A stretch of DNA of 64,000 bases. Source: Mallotus nudiflorus (Eukaryota > Streptophyta > Magnoliopsida > Malpighiales > Euphorbiaceae). Each line of letters opens with the position of its first letter. The first letter of the stretch is position 1. The notes under the pieces are model-generated. The model saw only the letters and a program-made list of their open reading frames with translations. It did no database searches and was not told where the DNA came from. Location: contig CANTUR010000239.1 in NCBI GenBank assembly GCA_947683625.1, positions 7,793,001 through 7,857,000 of the forward strand, given 5' to 3'. The translations under genes and the position numbers were made by a program. This document shows positions 11,220 to 24,000 of this stretch, one piece after another.

Positions 11220-11929
11220 GTGTTAGAGCGTGTCCAAGCAGATGACTAATTTAGATCTATTTCTACAACCAACCTAGACTAAAAACATGCATGGCATGTA
11301 TGCATGATATATAGGGTTTTATCTAAAGAATAGGATACAAGTAAATATCCTATTTACACGTAATAAATAATAAAAGACAAAGTTCTTCAAAAGATAGCAC
11401 TTTCACCCTTATTTCTCCCACCCACGTATTCAACGAGTTTCTTTTCCTAGGGTTATTGGTTGGGTTTTGACTATCAACAAAGAATAACAAAATCATCATA
11501 CATGTAAGAAACTCTCAAGATGGAGCAAACAACCAATAAATCCTTTAAATAAAGTCAAAGTTCATTTTAATGGGTCATAATGGGCTTAAAAGGCCTAATT
11601 TTGACATGGTCTATTTGCAAATGGGCCATGGTGGGCATGAAAGGCCTAATTCTGACATAGTCCACTTGTAAATGGGCTTGGGCTTTATGAAAAGGCTTGC
11701 TAAATGGCATAAAACACACACATTTAGGAAAAATCTTAATTGAAATTGCTAAGTCATTTACATGACCTAAATTAAAGGTAATAAGCTACGACTCCCATAA
11801 CTATATACATCCATTATATCTCCCCACTCAAGGGTCCATGTAACGCGATTAGTACATGCTATGAGTGACAATAATAGAATACTCCACCACCAGGTTTGAG
11901 TGAAACACATGCAATAAAGAAAAGACTAT
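11220..11929. other. Non-coding leader region with a 51-bp tandem duplication
   Basis: Lies between Gag and the LTR-like segment. A unit containing AGGCCTAATTTTGACAT starts at 11,591 and repeats 51 bases later at 11,642. The primer binding site of the Tat element should lie here but I could not identify one. Confidence 0.4.
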
Positions 11930-13030
11930 TATCGGTTTAAACCATACACCCAAGTGTACGACGACCACGGCATTATGTGGGCTCAAAGTCCACTAGGATT
12001 ACTAAATAGGGTTTTTAGGGCTTAAAAAGGAGATGGAGTTGTCACCCTAATGAAAATCGGGACACTTTATAACAATTGGATTCCATAGAGGTTCCTAGAA
12101 GCCATCATAAAAGATTCAGGTTCAAAAACTGGGTATGGGCTTTGACTGCGCCTTCATTTTTTTTTTATATTTTATTATCCATGATTATTAAATTATTTCC
12201 TTATTATTGTGGTTTGCAAATGCTTCCAATTTTACAATTTAATCTGAGTTTGCACATTAGTCCTTTTGCATGTTTATTGCCTTGACATTCAAATTAATTA
12301 ATGAGAATAAATTGACAAACATTCATTCTAAATAAATGGGGAAGGAATTAGGAATTACAATAATTTGTACAATTATTACAATAATTAACCCAAATGAAAG
12401 CTCTCAAGAACTAATTAATTCATTAATTACATAATGATTAAAAATCACCAAAACCAACAAAAAATAAAGGTTAGTTTCACATTCAAATGAACAACTTTAT
12501 TTAAAAAATAATTCAAATTATATTAGTATAAATATAGGCATGCAAATTCATATAAACATGGATTAATCTTTCAACAGTCCTAAAAGTATAGCATTCGCAT
12601 TCAATATCAAAAACATCAAGCAGCATATACATATCATATACCGAAAATATACTAAAAAGATATTGAAATGAAGAAAAATTGTGCAAGATTCTGGGTGAGA
12701 GTAGAGGTGATCACCACTAGGTCAAAGGGTGATGCCCCTTTAAAGAGTCATCGCCTCTTCAGCAAGCACAACAACATAAAAAAATTGCAAGTTTCTTAAA
12801 TCATAAGCAACTCAAATATTCATAAAAATCAACATAAACTAACAGCTAAGAAATTTTTTTAGAAACTAATGTAGACTAAAGGTAAGAAGGATAATTTTTG
12901 TGTTAAATGCAATAATAAATAGAATTTATTGTTATAGGGGCACAGGTGTAAAAAGGCGACACCTCACTGATGCTCGGGGTGAAGAGGCAACGTCTCTTCG
13001 TTGAGGCAATTGCCCCTTCACCAGGTCTAT
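11930..13030. repeat. Tat-family LTR or leader segment, related to 58,640-60,180
   Basis: Shares ordered blocks with 58,640-60,180: CCAAGTGTACGACGACCACGG (11,951) against CCAAGTGTTTGACGACTACG (58,685); TGTGGGCTC; GGTTCCTAGAAGCCATCA against GGTTCCTATAAGCTATCA; and GGGGAAGGAATTAGGAATTACA (12,338) against the same with one change (59,096). Same orientation and spacing make it a dispersed repeat of one family, most likely LTR. Terminal TG/CA ends were not resolved. Confidence 0.6.
12705..13022. repeat. Third GAGG...CCTC dyad region in two clusters
   Basis: Cluster one (12,710-12,765) has AGAGGTGATCACC, GGGTGATGCCCC and GTCATCGCCTC. Cluster two (12,950-13,022) has AGGCGACACCTC, GAGGCAACGTCTC and GAGGCAATTGCCCC. 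Same unit type as at 601-776, here on the 5' side of the Tat element. Confidence 0.5.
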
Positions 13031-13316
13031 TGGACCTAAAAGGCTTGGTTTGGGCTAATGGGCTTAGTGTTTTGGGTTTTAGCTAGATATGAAAGATTTG
13101 GGCTAAGTTTAATCTCTTAAATTCATTCTAAAGAATATCTCAAGCTCTTCTTGCATTCAGAATTTGGACTATCTCATCATCGGGCTTTCATTGTGGGCTA
13201 ATTAAACCAAGGGTATTCATAAATAATATGTTTAATTGTTTATTTACTATATATCACGAGTCAAATAAATTTTTTGTTCACATGTGAAACACGTGGTTGT
13301 TTGCTAGTATGTATGT

Positions 13317-13341
13317 ATGTGTGTGTGTGTGTGTGTGTGTA
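13317..13341. repeat. (GT)n microsatellite
   Basis: About a dozen GT dinucleotides after a short GTAT run. Confidence 0.85.
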
Positions 13342-14599
13342 TTAAAGCTGAAGCAAAGAGAAGAATTTCATTAGGTTTTGACACCTGGTGCTCTATGCTT
13401 TTAGCGTTCTTCAAGGTTATCTGTTCTTTCTCTTCTTCAATGTAATGGATCTATAACTATCTAGAACAGTGTAGCATCCCAATTTCTCAACGCTTTGTCC
13501 TTTCACCTTACTCACTCCTACCTTATCGCCTCTATTTCTCTAACTTCCTACCCTCTTACCTTTAGCTTCTTTTCTTATTCCTCTTCACCATCAGTTTCTA
13601 AAAAAATTTCTCCTTTTTTTTCTTTTTTCCATTACGTTGTTCCCATGTCATAAATTGAGTTAAAGTTGAAGAAACCTAAAATGGATTCCATGAAAGTTCA
13701 ATTCAATGGCAAGTCAGTTTCATTTTCCTAATTTCAATAGCAATTAAAATGTACTTCAGTGCAAACTAAAGATAACATGAATTGTTGTAACCCTCTATCC
13801 ATGTATATTTTTCCTATTGGTCATAAAGATCACAATCCAAAAGCTCCCCTGCTTAAACATCCACCAACAGCAATTTGAATCACTCTTTGATGATGACAAT
13901 TTAATATGCTTAGCCTCCATTGGTGTAGCCAACCTCTAATAACAGTGACGACTATGGCTGGACAAGGTTGACCACAATTCAATCTCCATTCTTACCTCAA
14001 CAAACATGTTCAACTCTCCTTGTTGTCCTTTCAGCATTCTCTACCTTCAAGCTTCAGCATTCTCTTAAACCAAAAAAAAAGGTAGATAAAAGGGTTGCAG
14101 CCCTTCAGTTTTCCCATCGTTTAAAACCAGCTTCAATTAAAATCATTTTTATAATATCTTGCTCTCTCCTCATTTAATCTCCTATTTTCTTCTTATATAA
14201 CTATGATCATATTTTGTTATTGCCAATTTTTTGAATTCTATTTATTATAATTCATTTGAGCAGAGGTAAAAGAAAAAATTAGTTTATCATATCACTGTTC
14301 CTATCAATTGTTCAAATTTTACTGCTTATGATTCGTCTTAGTAGAGGTAAAATAAGAAAAGTTGGCAGATTTTTTTATTGTTAGGATTAGAGTTATGATT
14401 TTTTTTTTTATCTATCTTTTGTTATGCTTTATGATGGGGAATTAATCACTTTAACTGGTTAAAAAGAAAAAAAAAATTTATATAAAAAAATATAATCTTT
14501 TAATTTATAAATAGAGGAAACTATATATTCATCCTAAAGTTAAGTATGTGAATGCATATGCTGGAAATATTGAATAAAAATCTTGAAAATTGAAGAGCA

Positions 14600-14689
14600 C
14601 AATTCAATAAATGATGATGATTTTCATGCAGATAATTAATTTAACAATTCAATAAATGATGATGATTTTCATGCAGATAATTAATTTAA
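14600..14689. repeat. 45-bp tandem duplication
   Basis: Two copies of a unit starting CAATTCAATAAATGATGATG at 14,600 and 14,645, identical by eye, then a short partial third start at 14,690. The copies look recent. Confidence 0.9.
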
Positions 14690-16235
14690 CAATCCAACTT
14701 AAATCACGTGAAATTGAACTAATGACAATTTGCAAATTGCCATGAGAAGAGAAGACGGTTGTGCTTCACGAGCAAGTATTGGTAAATGGTTTAATCACTC
14801 AATCTTGGACCAACTACATAAGTAACTACTAGTTTTTAAAATTTTTGTAGTATAAAAGCGAGAGATCAAGAGACAATGAGAACTTAAATATTACAATTTA
14901 CATTTAGATATTCATTTTTTATTTTAACAAAATTTAATAACATTAAATCAAAAAGTGAGAAAAAAATATTTATTTTAAATTATATAGTTTTATGTATAGT
15001 CTATTAAAAACTCCATGCGTTAATTTTTGCTTGTGATAGTGCAAAGCATTTTGTGGGTTTGGCGGTTCAACAGTTTGTAGACACATATGTGGTGATTATT
15101 TTGTCTTCCTCTTTCCTTAGGGTTGTGAGTGTAGACAATAATAAATTCACTATCTTATTATTTTAGTCAAATCTTATATGTAATAAAACTTTTTTTAATC
15201 AGCAGTGTTCATAATTTATTAAATTTTAACTAATTTAATTCAATCGAACCATAATTATAAAAGCAGTTAAAATTTTTAATACCTAATTTAACATAATTAC
15301 ATACTCAATAACTCGAATTCGAGATGTTATTTGAATAACAACTAACAGTCAATTGATATGTAATAATATTTTTATAATTATTGTAATATATGAAATGTAT
15401 AATTGAACCCATCCATAGTGGGAAAAATAATAAGAGAATGAATTTTGACTTTTTATTTTGAAACTTATTGTGTAATTATTTCATGTTTTTTATAATAACA
15501 TGGTCAATTAATTATACATTGTACATTCTATATTCTTATATGGATTGTAATTGCTAATTAAATAATTAAAACTTTGAGTATTTATCTTATAAAATAAAAT
15601 TTAGAATAGACTTTGCTATTTTATATATTATATAAAATCTTATGTTTTTCAATATTTTATATATTATGTTTAGATCTAATTTATGAAAAAAAAAATATAG
15701 TTATTGTGTTATTTTGTGTATGTTATTATATTAACAAAAGAAACAAATAGGTAGACTAGCTGGATTCAAAAATAATAATAATTGCAAAAGAATTTCATTT
15801 GTGTTTAAAAAAAAAAAGAATAAGATAGACTAGTGGATTCAATAATGTAATTCAATAGGTAGCTAGAAAATTTAATTTTCCAAGTCAAAATAGGGTAACA
15901 ACACGAAGCATATGCATCAGTCATGGTTTGTACACTGTACTGTTGTGTACTTTCAATTTGGTGCAAAGAAAATATGAACCAATGATGTAATTAACGAAAG
16001 AAAACAATTTATTGAGTAAAACCCACTGAATATAAATGATTTTATGTTTTTTTAATATATAATTTAAACTAGTCATATGCAATTGAAAATTAATATATTT
16101 TTATTGAATTATTTTTAAACACAAATAATATATATATAGATATTGAATATTTAATTAAAATATATATTGAAAAACAACGTGGGTGATTTAACCTGGTTTA
16201 ATTTTTGGTGGACATATATATTACATAGGGTCAAG

Positions 16236-16278
<43 letters not shown>

Positions 16279-16954
16279 AACAATTTTTTTTTCTAAAGTA
16301 ATATGATTCGATCCGAATATAAACATAAAAAATGTAAAAATATCTTATAAATTATTTTAATGTAATTATGTTTACTATAATTCAAATTTAAATTATCACT
16401 TGAAGAAAACAAAATAGTAGAATGAACCAATTTTAATTTTCTTAATTAGAGAGTATTCATATGCAAAAATTTCCTTGCAAATTAATAGACAGGTGCTTGT
16501 ACACAAGTTTTACAAGTAATCTCTGTTTTTCCACTGCAAATATTAGTAGTGGCGGTGTTGCATTTGGCAATTGGAATTTATAGCTTTTATTAATTAATTT
16601 CATGATAAGATTTTGCTAGTTGATTGATGTGGGTATGTTTATATATATACTTCTTTTGACCACTTTAAGTGTGAATACGACTAGTTATATCCAGATATAT
16701 AAATTTAGGCGAAGGAATTTTTTTTACCATTACAATGTGGCTCATTGACCAAAAAAAAAAAAACATTACAATGTGGCTCTTCTAGACCCGACTCTAGTAG
16801 TAAGACACCCACTACTTCCATGTGCTCGTTCACTTGATGTTGCCAAATATGCCCAGTTGTTTTTGTAGTTGAAACACTCATTAGATGTGTTAATTTTTAT
16901 CCTTTTTTTTGTTGTAAGATTGAGATTTCTCGATAGAAATTTTATATTTAAATT

Positions 16955-17484
16955 AACACCCTAACATTTATTTAAACTAATTATTTCGTCCATACTATTT
17001 TAAAGTTAATTAAGTATTTTTTTTTAATTTAATTTAATTAACTATTTATCCATTATATTAGAATTGTGTATTATAAATAGTATGGACGAAATAATTAATT
17101 TAAATTTTATATTTAAATTAACACCCTAAGATTTATTTAAACTGACTATTTCGTCCATGCTATTTTAAAGTTAATTAAATATTTTCTTTAATTTGATTTA
17201 GTTAACTATTTGTCCATTCTATTAAAATTGTGCATTATAAACTAATAATTTTAACAGTCAAAAAGTCAATAAAACTTATAGAATTGTGCATTATACATCT
17301 TTTGAATTGTATAAGCACTCAATGCATAATTTTACAATATTTTTTGGGTGCTAAAATTAATTATTTATAATGCATAATTCTAACGGAGAGACAAATTATT
17401 TCGGAATCAAATTTCAAAAGATATTTAATTAATTTTTAAAATAGTAGAAATGAAATAATTAGTTTGGACATACCTAAAGGTGTT
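16955..17484. mobile_element. Foldback / MITE-like inverted-repeat element of about 530 bp
   Basis: Left arm: AACACC, 14 bases, AACTAATTATTTC, then TACTATTTT. The reverse complement of the right end (17,484 inward) reads AACACC, 14 bases, AACTAATTATTTC, then TACTATTTT, and similarity continues inward to TTAGAATTGTGTATTATAAATA / TTAGAATTATGCATTATAAATA. Inside the left half a 165-bp unit is directly repeated (16,941 and 17,106), and GTATGGACGAAATAATT at about 17,080 inverts the left-arm block. No transposase is present. Superfamily not recognised and TSD not established. Confidence 0.6.
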
Positions 17485-17614
17485 AGTATTTTTTGCTTAA
17501 ATTAATCCACAAGGACATTGATTATTTTTTAAAATGATAAAAAAATTCACCTTTTAACAAATTAAGAATATTTAATTAATTTCATTTTGGACCTTTCATC
17601 TTGAATAAAACATT

Positions 17615-17619
17615 AATTT
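17615..17619. repeat. TSD of element C, left copy (AATTT)
   Basis: AATTT directly before the LTR start TGTAATACCC at 17,620; the same five bases follow the 3' LTR at 55,161-55,165. Confidence 0.85.
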
Positions 17620-17801
17620 TGTAATACCCTAAATTTTTATTTTAAAGTAATTTTTGAATTTGTTAGTAATAAATAATTTTAAATTATATTATACAATTGT
17701 TACTAATCTAGTTATTTAATTAATATATATTTATGTTAACATTATTTTAAGGTTTTATTATTTAATATAAGTATTATATTTGGGTATATATATATATATA
17801 T
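17620..17801 (+). repeat. Element C 5' LTR, piece 1
   Basis: Starts TGTAATACCCTAAATTTTTA and matches the start of the C 3' LTR at 48,663 onward through TATTATATTTGGGTATATATA, where element A is inserted in an AT run. Confidence 0.88.
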
Positions 17802-20800
17802 AGTCACGACCCAAAACAGGGGCTATGCCCGGCGCTAGGGAACGGGAATTCTTTCGAATCCGGAACCCGTAGCAAGCCTAAAAATAAAATAAATCATGCA
17901 ATAATAACAATAATCATATATTATGCAGCGGAAATAAAAATCATAATATCATAATATTATTCACATCAACTGGATTTAAATCAAATTTCATCTCATAGAT
18001 ATATAATCTTTAATATAAATCCAGTTTCAATATAATACATCTCTTTAAAAATAAAATACATGTAATCCAATACTTTAATTCACAACTACTTCAGTGTCTA
18101 GATAAAATAAATAAGACTCAAGTAGATAATTTACACAAAGAAGCCGGGGCGGAAGAAATCCGGCGTATCGACCTGCTACTGAGGTCTGAAGAAGTTGACT
18201 CTCCTGAAAAATAGTCAACGGAGGGGAGTCAGACCTCACTGAGTGAATTACTATAATATATATACATACACACTAAATGATAATGCATACAGTCAACAGT
18301 ATATATCTAATATGTATATATATACAGGCAAATTCACGCAGATGCGGTAAAAATCATTTTTATATATTTGTATTGAAAATCACAGTTTATGAAGGATCAC
18401 ATAGAACCCTAGAATATCGCAACCTCGGAAATAGTGTTAGACAACACTCTAGCCATATAGGCTCACTTATTCCAAATATATCCACTTATTCCATTTAGAC
18501 AGTAGACTGGCCCCGAGACACTAAGTCAACCGAGCTCCAGCAGTCTGATTGCCAGTGTGATTGGCCCCGAGACACTTGGTCAACCGAGCTCCAGCAATCA
18601 CACCCGCAAACCACATCTCACACATATCAATAACCACATCAAATCAATATCCACAGATAAGTTAGTATTATAGCCTAAATACTATAGGCATACCGGTACG
18701 TACTCGGTCCTAGTGCTACCCACTAGGTAGCATGTTCTATTGATATCCTTCATCATTAATAATATAAATCATTCATTCACAATAAATGATGCATGAATTT
18801 CAATAAAATATCAACATAAACCATATATATACCGGAAATATACCAAAAGGAAACCAGGTATATTTCTAGTATATATGTGTCAAATAAATTCAATCAAATT
18901 ATAACTTAAGTTGGAAATATATTTAAAAACATTTTAAGTATATTTTATTTACAAAACATGCATATAATTTAATATATACCAAAAATAAACCAAAAATATA
19001 CTTAAATACAAATCACTTTATTTATGTATTTTAATCAAAGTAAAACATATATTTCTAAATCATGCATCCTAAGCATATATATATATATAGTATAGTAACT
19101 CACCTAGTGCGCTCCACGAGACGGGTCCGACGGGCCTAGTCCACTAGCCCTCGGTCTCGGCGCAACTAACAAGAAATAAATAATCGACATCAGAATAACC
19201 CTAACAGAAATCCTAGAATTCGATCTAGAGTATTAAACACAGAATCAGAAATTAGGGTTCGACTGGATATCACGTTTTACGAGAATTCTACCGAAAATTC
19301 GACAGAACTTCCCTTGTAAAACGGACATCTCTCTACTCAAAAGAGTAGAGCCGACCCTGCAAAGAAACACACTTCGAAAATAAACACCACATCACATTCA
19401 CAACCACTCGGTCGGACTCCAGACTACAATCTACCGACCGGGGTCCACAAACACGGAATAATTCTGAAAATACCTAGAATATCCTTATAACATAGAAATA
19501 CATTTTATAGGTAGAAATTACATAATTAACCTTTAAACACTATAAAAACCGATAAAAACTCATTTTATTAGAAAAACCGTATATTATATATATAATTGAA
19601 AATAATTCACGAAAAATAGTTTTAATTAGTTAAAAATACCAAATATTTTGTAGAAATCATTTTTATACCTTAAATAACTATTTAAAACCAATTAAATTAC
19701 ATTTTTAGACAATTTAGGGTAAAATTACCAAAATACCCCTATATATATAAATATACTTAAATTACTTCAAAAATTCACCAAAAATCATACAATTATCCAA
19801 AATTAATTTTCTCAACATATTTATCAATAATATTAATAATTAAACCCAATTATCCAATTAAATTCAAATAAAAACACATTTAACCTAATTTTCCCAAAAT
19901 TACATAAACTTCAATAATTAAAAATAAATACTTAGAAATTCATAAAAATTCCAAATAAATTCCTATAATTCATTTCAACACCTAATTTAACCATAAATCC
20001 CAATTTCATAATTTAAATAATTAATTTCCAAAAATTAGAAAATAATATTAAAATATTCAAAAATACCCAAAAATCCAAAAAATCTCCAAAAATTCTAAAA
20101 AAATTCATACATGTAGATTGAGCTACTAGGAACAACATTTGTGAAGGGAGTTTTCATGAATCAATCAATTCGAAGCTCAAAAAAATCAAAAACCCTAATA
20201 AGCCGAAATTGAAAATTCGAAACCTAAGCAATTCTAGACCATTTAAGCTCAAACCAAAGCTAGAATCACACTCACCGGAGCTCAAGGAGAAGAAAGAGAC
20301 TGGCGGTGTCAAAAACAGTGGCCGGAATCGACGTGATCGACGGTGGATCGATTTTCGGCTTCTCTGGCCAAAATCGACTTCCAGACGCCGGAAACGGCTA
20401 CCACAGGCGGCGAGGAAGGCTGGGGAAGGTGGTGGCACACCCACGGTGAAGAAACGGCATGGCAGCGACCGGAACGGCGATGGGAATCGGTCGGGAGGAA
20501 GAAGAAGGCTCGGGGGCAAAATGGTAATTTTCCAATCTTTGTAATTTTGACAAATTTTAATGTATATATGTATATATATATACTTTACACTATATAATAA
20601 AATAATATTAAATCACACACATTAAATATACACCACACACATAAAATTTAATATTTTAATAATTTATACTAAATAAAAATAATTAAATAACAATAAAACT
20701 AATAAATAATAAATAAAATATTAGGGTAATACTAAACCCTAATTAAATAAATATACACACACGTAGGCTTTATTTAGTATCTTAAAAATACGTATGAGTC

Positions 20801-21039
20801 CATGCAAGTCCGAAAATATATTTAAAATAATTAATATTAAAATATTTACGTGAAAATTTCCCCGAAAATGCAAGTCTCGGGAAAATTTTACGTAAAGTAC
20901 TGTAGATAAAACATAGTATTAAAAATAGGTTTTAAATACATATTAACTCGTAAAAATATCATATAATAAACAGAAATTATTGACACTGCATATCCCGGTA
21001 CAGTGTAAAAATATTTTAAAAAAAACACGGGATATTACA
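17802..21039 (-). repeat. Element A 3' LTR (3.24 kb)
   Basis: On the plus strand it starts AGTCACGACCC (first base changed from TGTC) and ends GGGATATTACA. Sense-strand landmarks are read in reverse: donor-like GGTGAGT at 20,275, acceptor-like TTTGCAG at 19,357, hairpin CTCTACTC/GAGTAGAG at 19,331-19,350, donor-like GTGAGTT at 19,103, and acceptor TTTTTCAG at 18,204 enclosed by TGAGGTCTGA/TCAGACCTCA (18,180-18,238). A two-copy minisatellite lies at 18,508-18,602. Reading frames of up to 121 codons inside are LTR sequence, not genes. Confidence 0.92.
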
Positions 21040-21054
21040 GTCTTCCCCCCTTAC
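21040..21054 (-). other. Element A polypurine tract
   Basis: Minus strand reads GTAAGGGGGGAAGAC directly before the 3' LTR TGTAATATCCC, the expected plus-strand priming site. Confidence 0.85.
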
Positions 21055-21086
21055 AAGAATTCGTCCCCGAATTCCAGAAAACAAGA

Positions 21087-24000
21087 TCAAGAAGGGAAGA
21101 GATACGGATAAGAAGCTCGCATCTCATCTTCAGTCTCCCACGTATGCTCTTCAACTCTATCGCTACGCCACAGAACCTTGACCATCGGAATCTGCTTCGA
21201 TCGCAACTGTCGAACTTGAAAATCAACGATCGCCACAGGTTCTTCCACAAACGTCAAATCTTCACTCACTTCTACACTGTCGGGCTGCAACACGTGTGAA
21301 GGATCTGAGATATACTTCCTCAACATCGAGATATGAAATACTGGATGCACCTGTGACATACTCGGAGGCAAATCCAACCGATATGCAACAGTGCCAACTC
21401 TCTCCAGAATCTCAAACGGTCCAATGTATCTCGGTGCTAACTTACCCTTCCTGCCAAATCTCATCACACCCTTCATCGGAGATACTTTCAGAAAAATAAA
21501 ATCTCCAACCTGAAACTCCACATCTCTGCGCCTAGGATCCGCATAACTCTTCTGTCTACTTACTACTGTCTCTAATCTTCGCATAATCAAGGCAACTTTC
21601 TCTGCAGCATCCTAAACCATCTCAGGTCCAGTCAAAGCTCTCTCACCAATCTCATCCCAACTCAACGGGGATCTACACTTCCTTCCATACAACACCTCAT
21701 ATGGTGCCATACTAATACTGCTATGGTAGCTATTATTATATGCAAACTCAACAAGCAACAAATGATCATCCCAGTTACCTCCCAAATCCAAGACACACAT
21801 CCTCAACATATCTTCCAGTGTCTGGATCGTCCTTTCAGACTGGCCATCTGTCTGAGGATGAAAAGCAGTATTGAAATCCAACCTAGTGCCCATCGCTTCC
21901 TGCAACTTCTGCCAAAAACGAGAAGTAAACACCGAACCTCTATCTGACACAATGGACACAGGTACTCCATGAAGGCATACGATATGCTTCACGTACAACT
22001 TCGCCAATCTAGCAACTGAATAGGTGGCTTTCACAGGCAGGAAATGTGCAGACTTTGTTAATCTATCTACAATCACCCAGATGGAGTCGTATCCATCCTT
22101 CGAACGAGGTAAACCGACCACAAAATCCATAGCTATCCTTTCCCACTTCCACTCGGGAATAGGAAGAGGCTGAAGCTTCCCAGAAGGCTTCTGATGTTCG
22201 GCTTTCACTTGCTGACATGTCAAACACTTAGCAACATAATCAGCAACATCTTTCTTCAATCCATCCCACCAGTATAGATCTCTAATACTGTGGTACATCT
22301 TAGTGACACCTGGATGAATGTTGTAGGCTGTAGAATGTGCTTCCTCTAAAATCTCCTCTCTCAAATCATCCACAACAGGAACACACAGTCTACCACTGAT
22401 CCACAACACACCATCATCATCAAGTGTGAAATCAGTGAACTTCCCTGCTCGAACATTCTCTGCAAGCTCTTCCAGAATAGGATCTCGGCTCTGAGCTGCT
22501 TTAATCCTATCCCTCAGTACAGATCGTACTTTAAACTGAGCTAGCAGTCCACCTGATCTACTAATCTTCATCATCAGACCTTGATCCACCATCAGATGCA
22601 ACTCTTGGATCAATGGTCTCCTCTCAACACTGCTGTGAGCAAGACTACCTGAGGACTTCCTACTCAAGGCATCTGCTACCACATTAGCTTTACCCGGATG
22701 ATATAGAATCTCACAATCATAATCCTTCAACAATTCCAACCATCTTCTCTGCCTCAAATTCAAATCTCGCTGCTGAAAAATGTACTTAAGGCTCTTGTGA
22801 TCAGTAAATATCTCATAAGTCACCCCGTACAGATAATGTCTCCAAATCTTCAAAGCAAAGATCACTACAGCCATCTCAAGATCATGTGTAGGATAGTTCT
22901 GCTCATGCTTATTCAACTGCCTCGAAGCATAGGCTATCACCCTTCCATTCTGCATCAACACACAACCAAGACCAATTCTAGAAGCATCACAGTAAACTGT
23001 GAACTTATCCGCACTATTAGGCAAAGCTAATACTGGCGCTGTGGTCAACTTCTCCTTCAACAACTGAAAACTATTCTCACAAGCTTCTGACCACTCGAAT
23101 CTAACATTCTTCTGAGTCAAGCGAGTCATAGGGGCTGCTATCCTGGAAAAATCCTGCATAAACCGCCTATAATACCCGGCTAAACCCAGAAAACTCTGAA
23201 TCTCTGTAACCGAAGTAGGTCTAGGCCACTCAGATACTGCCTCAATCTTCTGTGGATCAACCTGAATACCTTCTTTAGACACTACGTGTCCAAGAAAAGA
23301 AACACTCTCCATCCAGAAATCACACTTCGAGAATTTAGCATAAAGCTGATGATCTCTCAGTGTCTGTAGTACAATCCTCAAATGATATACGTGCTCTTCC
23401 ATACTCCTCGAATATACTAGTATATCATCAATGAAGACTACCACAAATTAATCCACATACGGTCTGAATACCCTGTTCATCAGGTCCATAAAAGCTGCTG
23501 GTGCATTAGTCAAACCAAAAGACATCACCAGAAACTCATAATGGCCATATCGAGTGCGGAACGCTGTCTTAGGAATATCGGATTCACTAATCCGCAGCTG
23601 ATGATAACCCGACCTCAAGTCGACCTTAGAAAAGAACTGTGCACCCTGAAGCTGATCAAATAAATCATCTATCCTCGGGAGAGGATACTTGTTCTTCACT
23701 GTCACCTTATTCAGCTCTCTATAGTCAATGCACAGTCTCAGGGTACCATCCTTCTTCTTCACAAACAAGACTGGTGCACCCCAAGGAGAAACACTAGGTC
23801 TAATGAAACCTTTATCCAACAACTCTTGCAATTTTTCCTTCAACTCTTTCAACTCTGCAGGAGCCATACGATAGGGTGGCATAGATATAGGAGTAGTACC
23901 TGGTACCACATCTATACAGAACTCAATCTCTCTGTAAGGTGGTAAACCTAGCAACTCCTCGGGAAAAACATCAGGAAACTCACAAGCAACAGGAACATCT

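Larger units (their letters stand above)
890..13030 (-). mobile_element. Degraded Ty3/gypsy element, Tat lineage (minus strand)
   Basis: Minus-strand order is Gag (11,219-9,600), protease (9,464-9,111), RT (8,110-7,302), RNase H (7,300-7,030), archaeal-type RNase H (6,770-6,480) and integrase (6,250-5,040). Two RNase H domains between RT and integrase define the Tat lineage (Ogre, Retand and relatives). Two antisense modules follow pol at 4,697-920. The element is full of stops and frameshifts and therefore old. Neither LTR boundary, TSD nor primer site was found: the segment 11,930-13,030 resembles the fragment at 58,640-60,180 and is the best candidate for 5' LTR or leader, and the 3' LTR may lie at or beyond the left edge. 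The ends given are approximate. Confidence 0.7.
13040..16954. other. AT-rich DNA without recognisable genes
   Basis: No ORF longer than about 70 codons is present and none resembles a known protein. Composition is strongly AT with many homopolymer runs. It holds a GT microsatellite, a 45-bp duplication and an AT run at about 16,240-16,276. It is probably the unnested target region between the Tat element and element C. Confidence 0.5.

Noticed and set aside
13370..14180. Moderately GC-richer stretch with a 69-codon frame, considered as a host gene fragment
   Set aside because: No protein similarity recognised, frequent stops in all frames, no splice pattern that joins blocks.
20154..20544. 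Overlapping 111-121 codon frames on both strands in the A LTR, repeated at 28,375-28,765
   Set aside because: They lie in the GC-rich leader part of the LTR, overlap each other on opposite strands, span the candidate splice donor and have no recognisable domain. Conservation follows from LTR identity.
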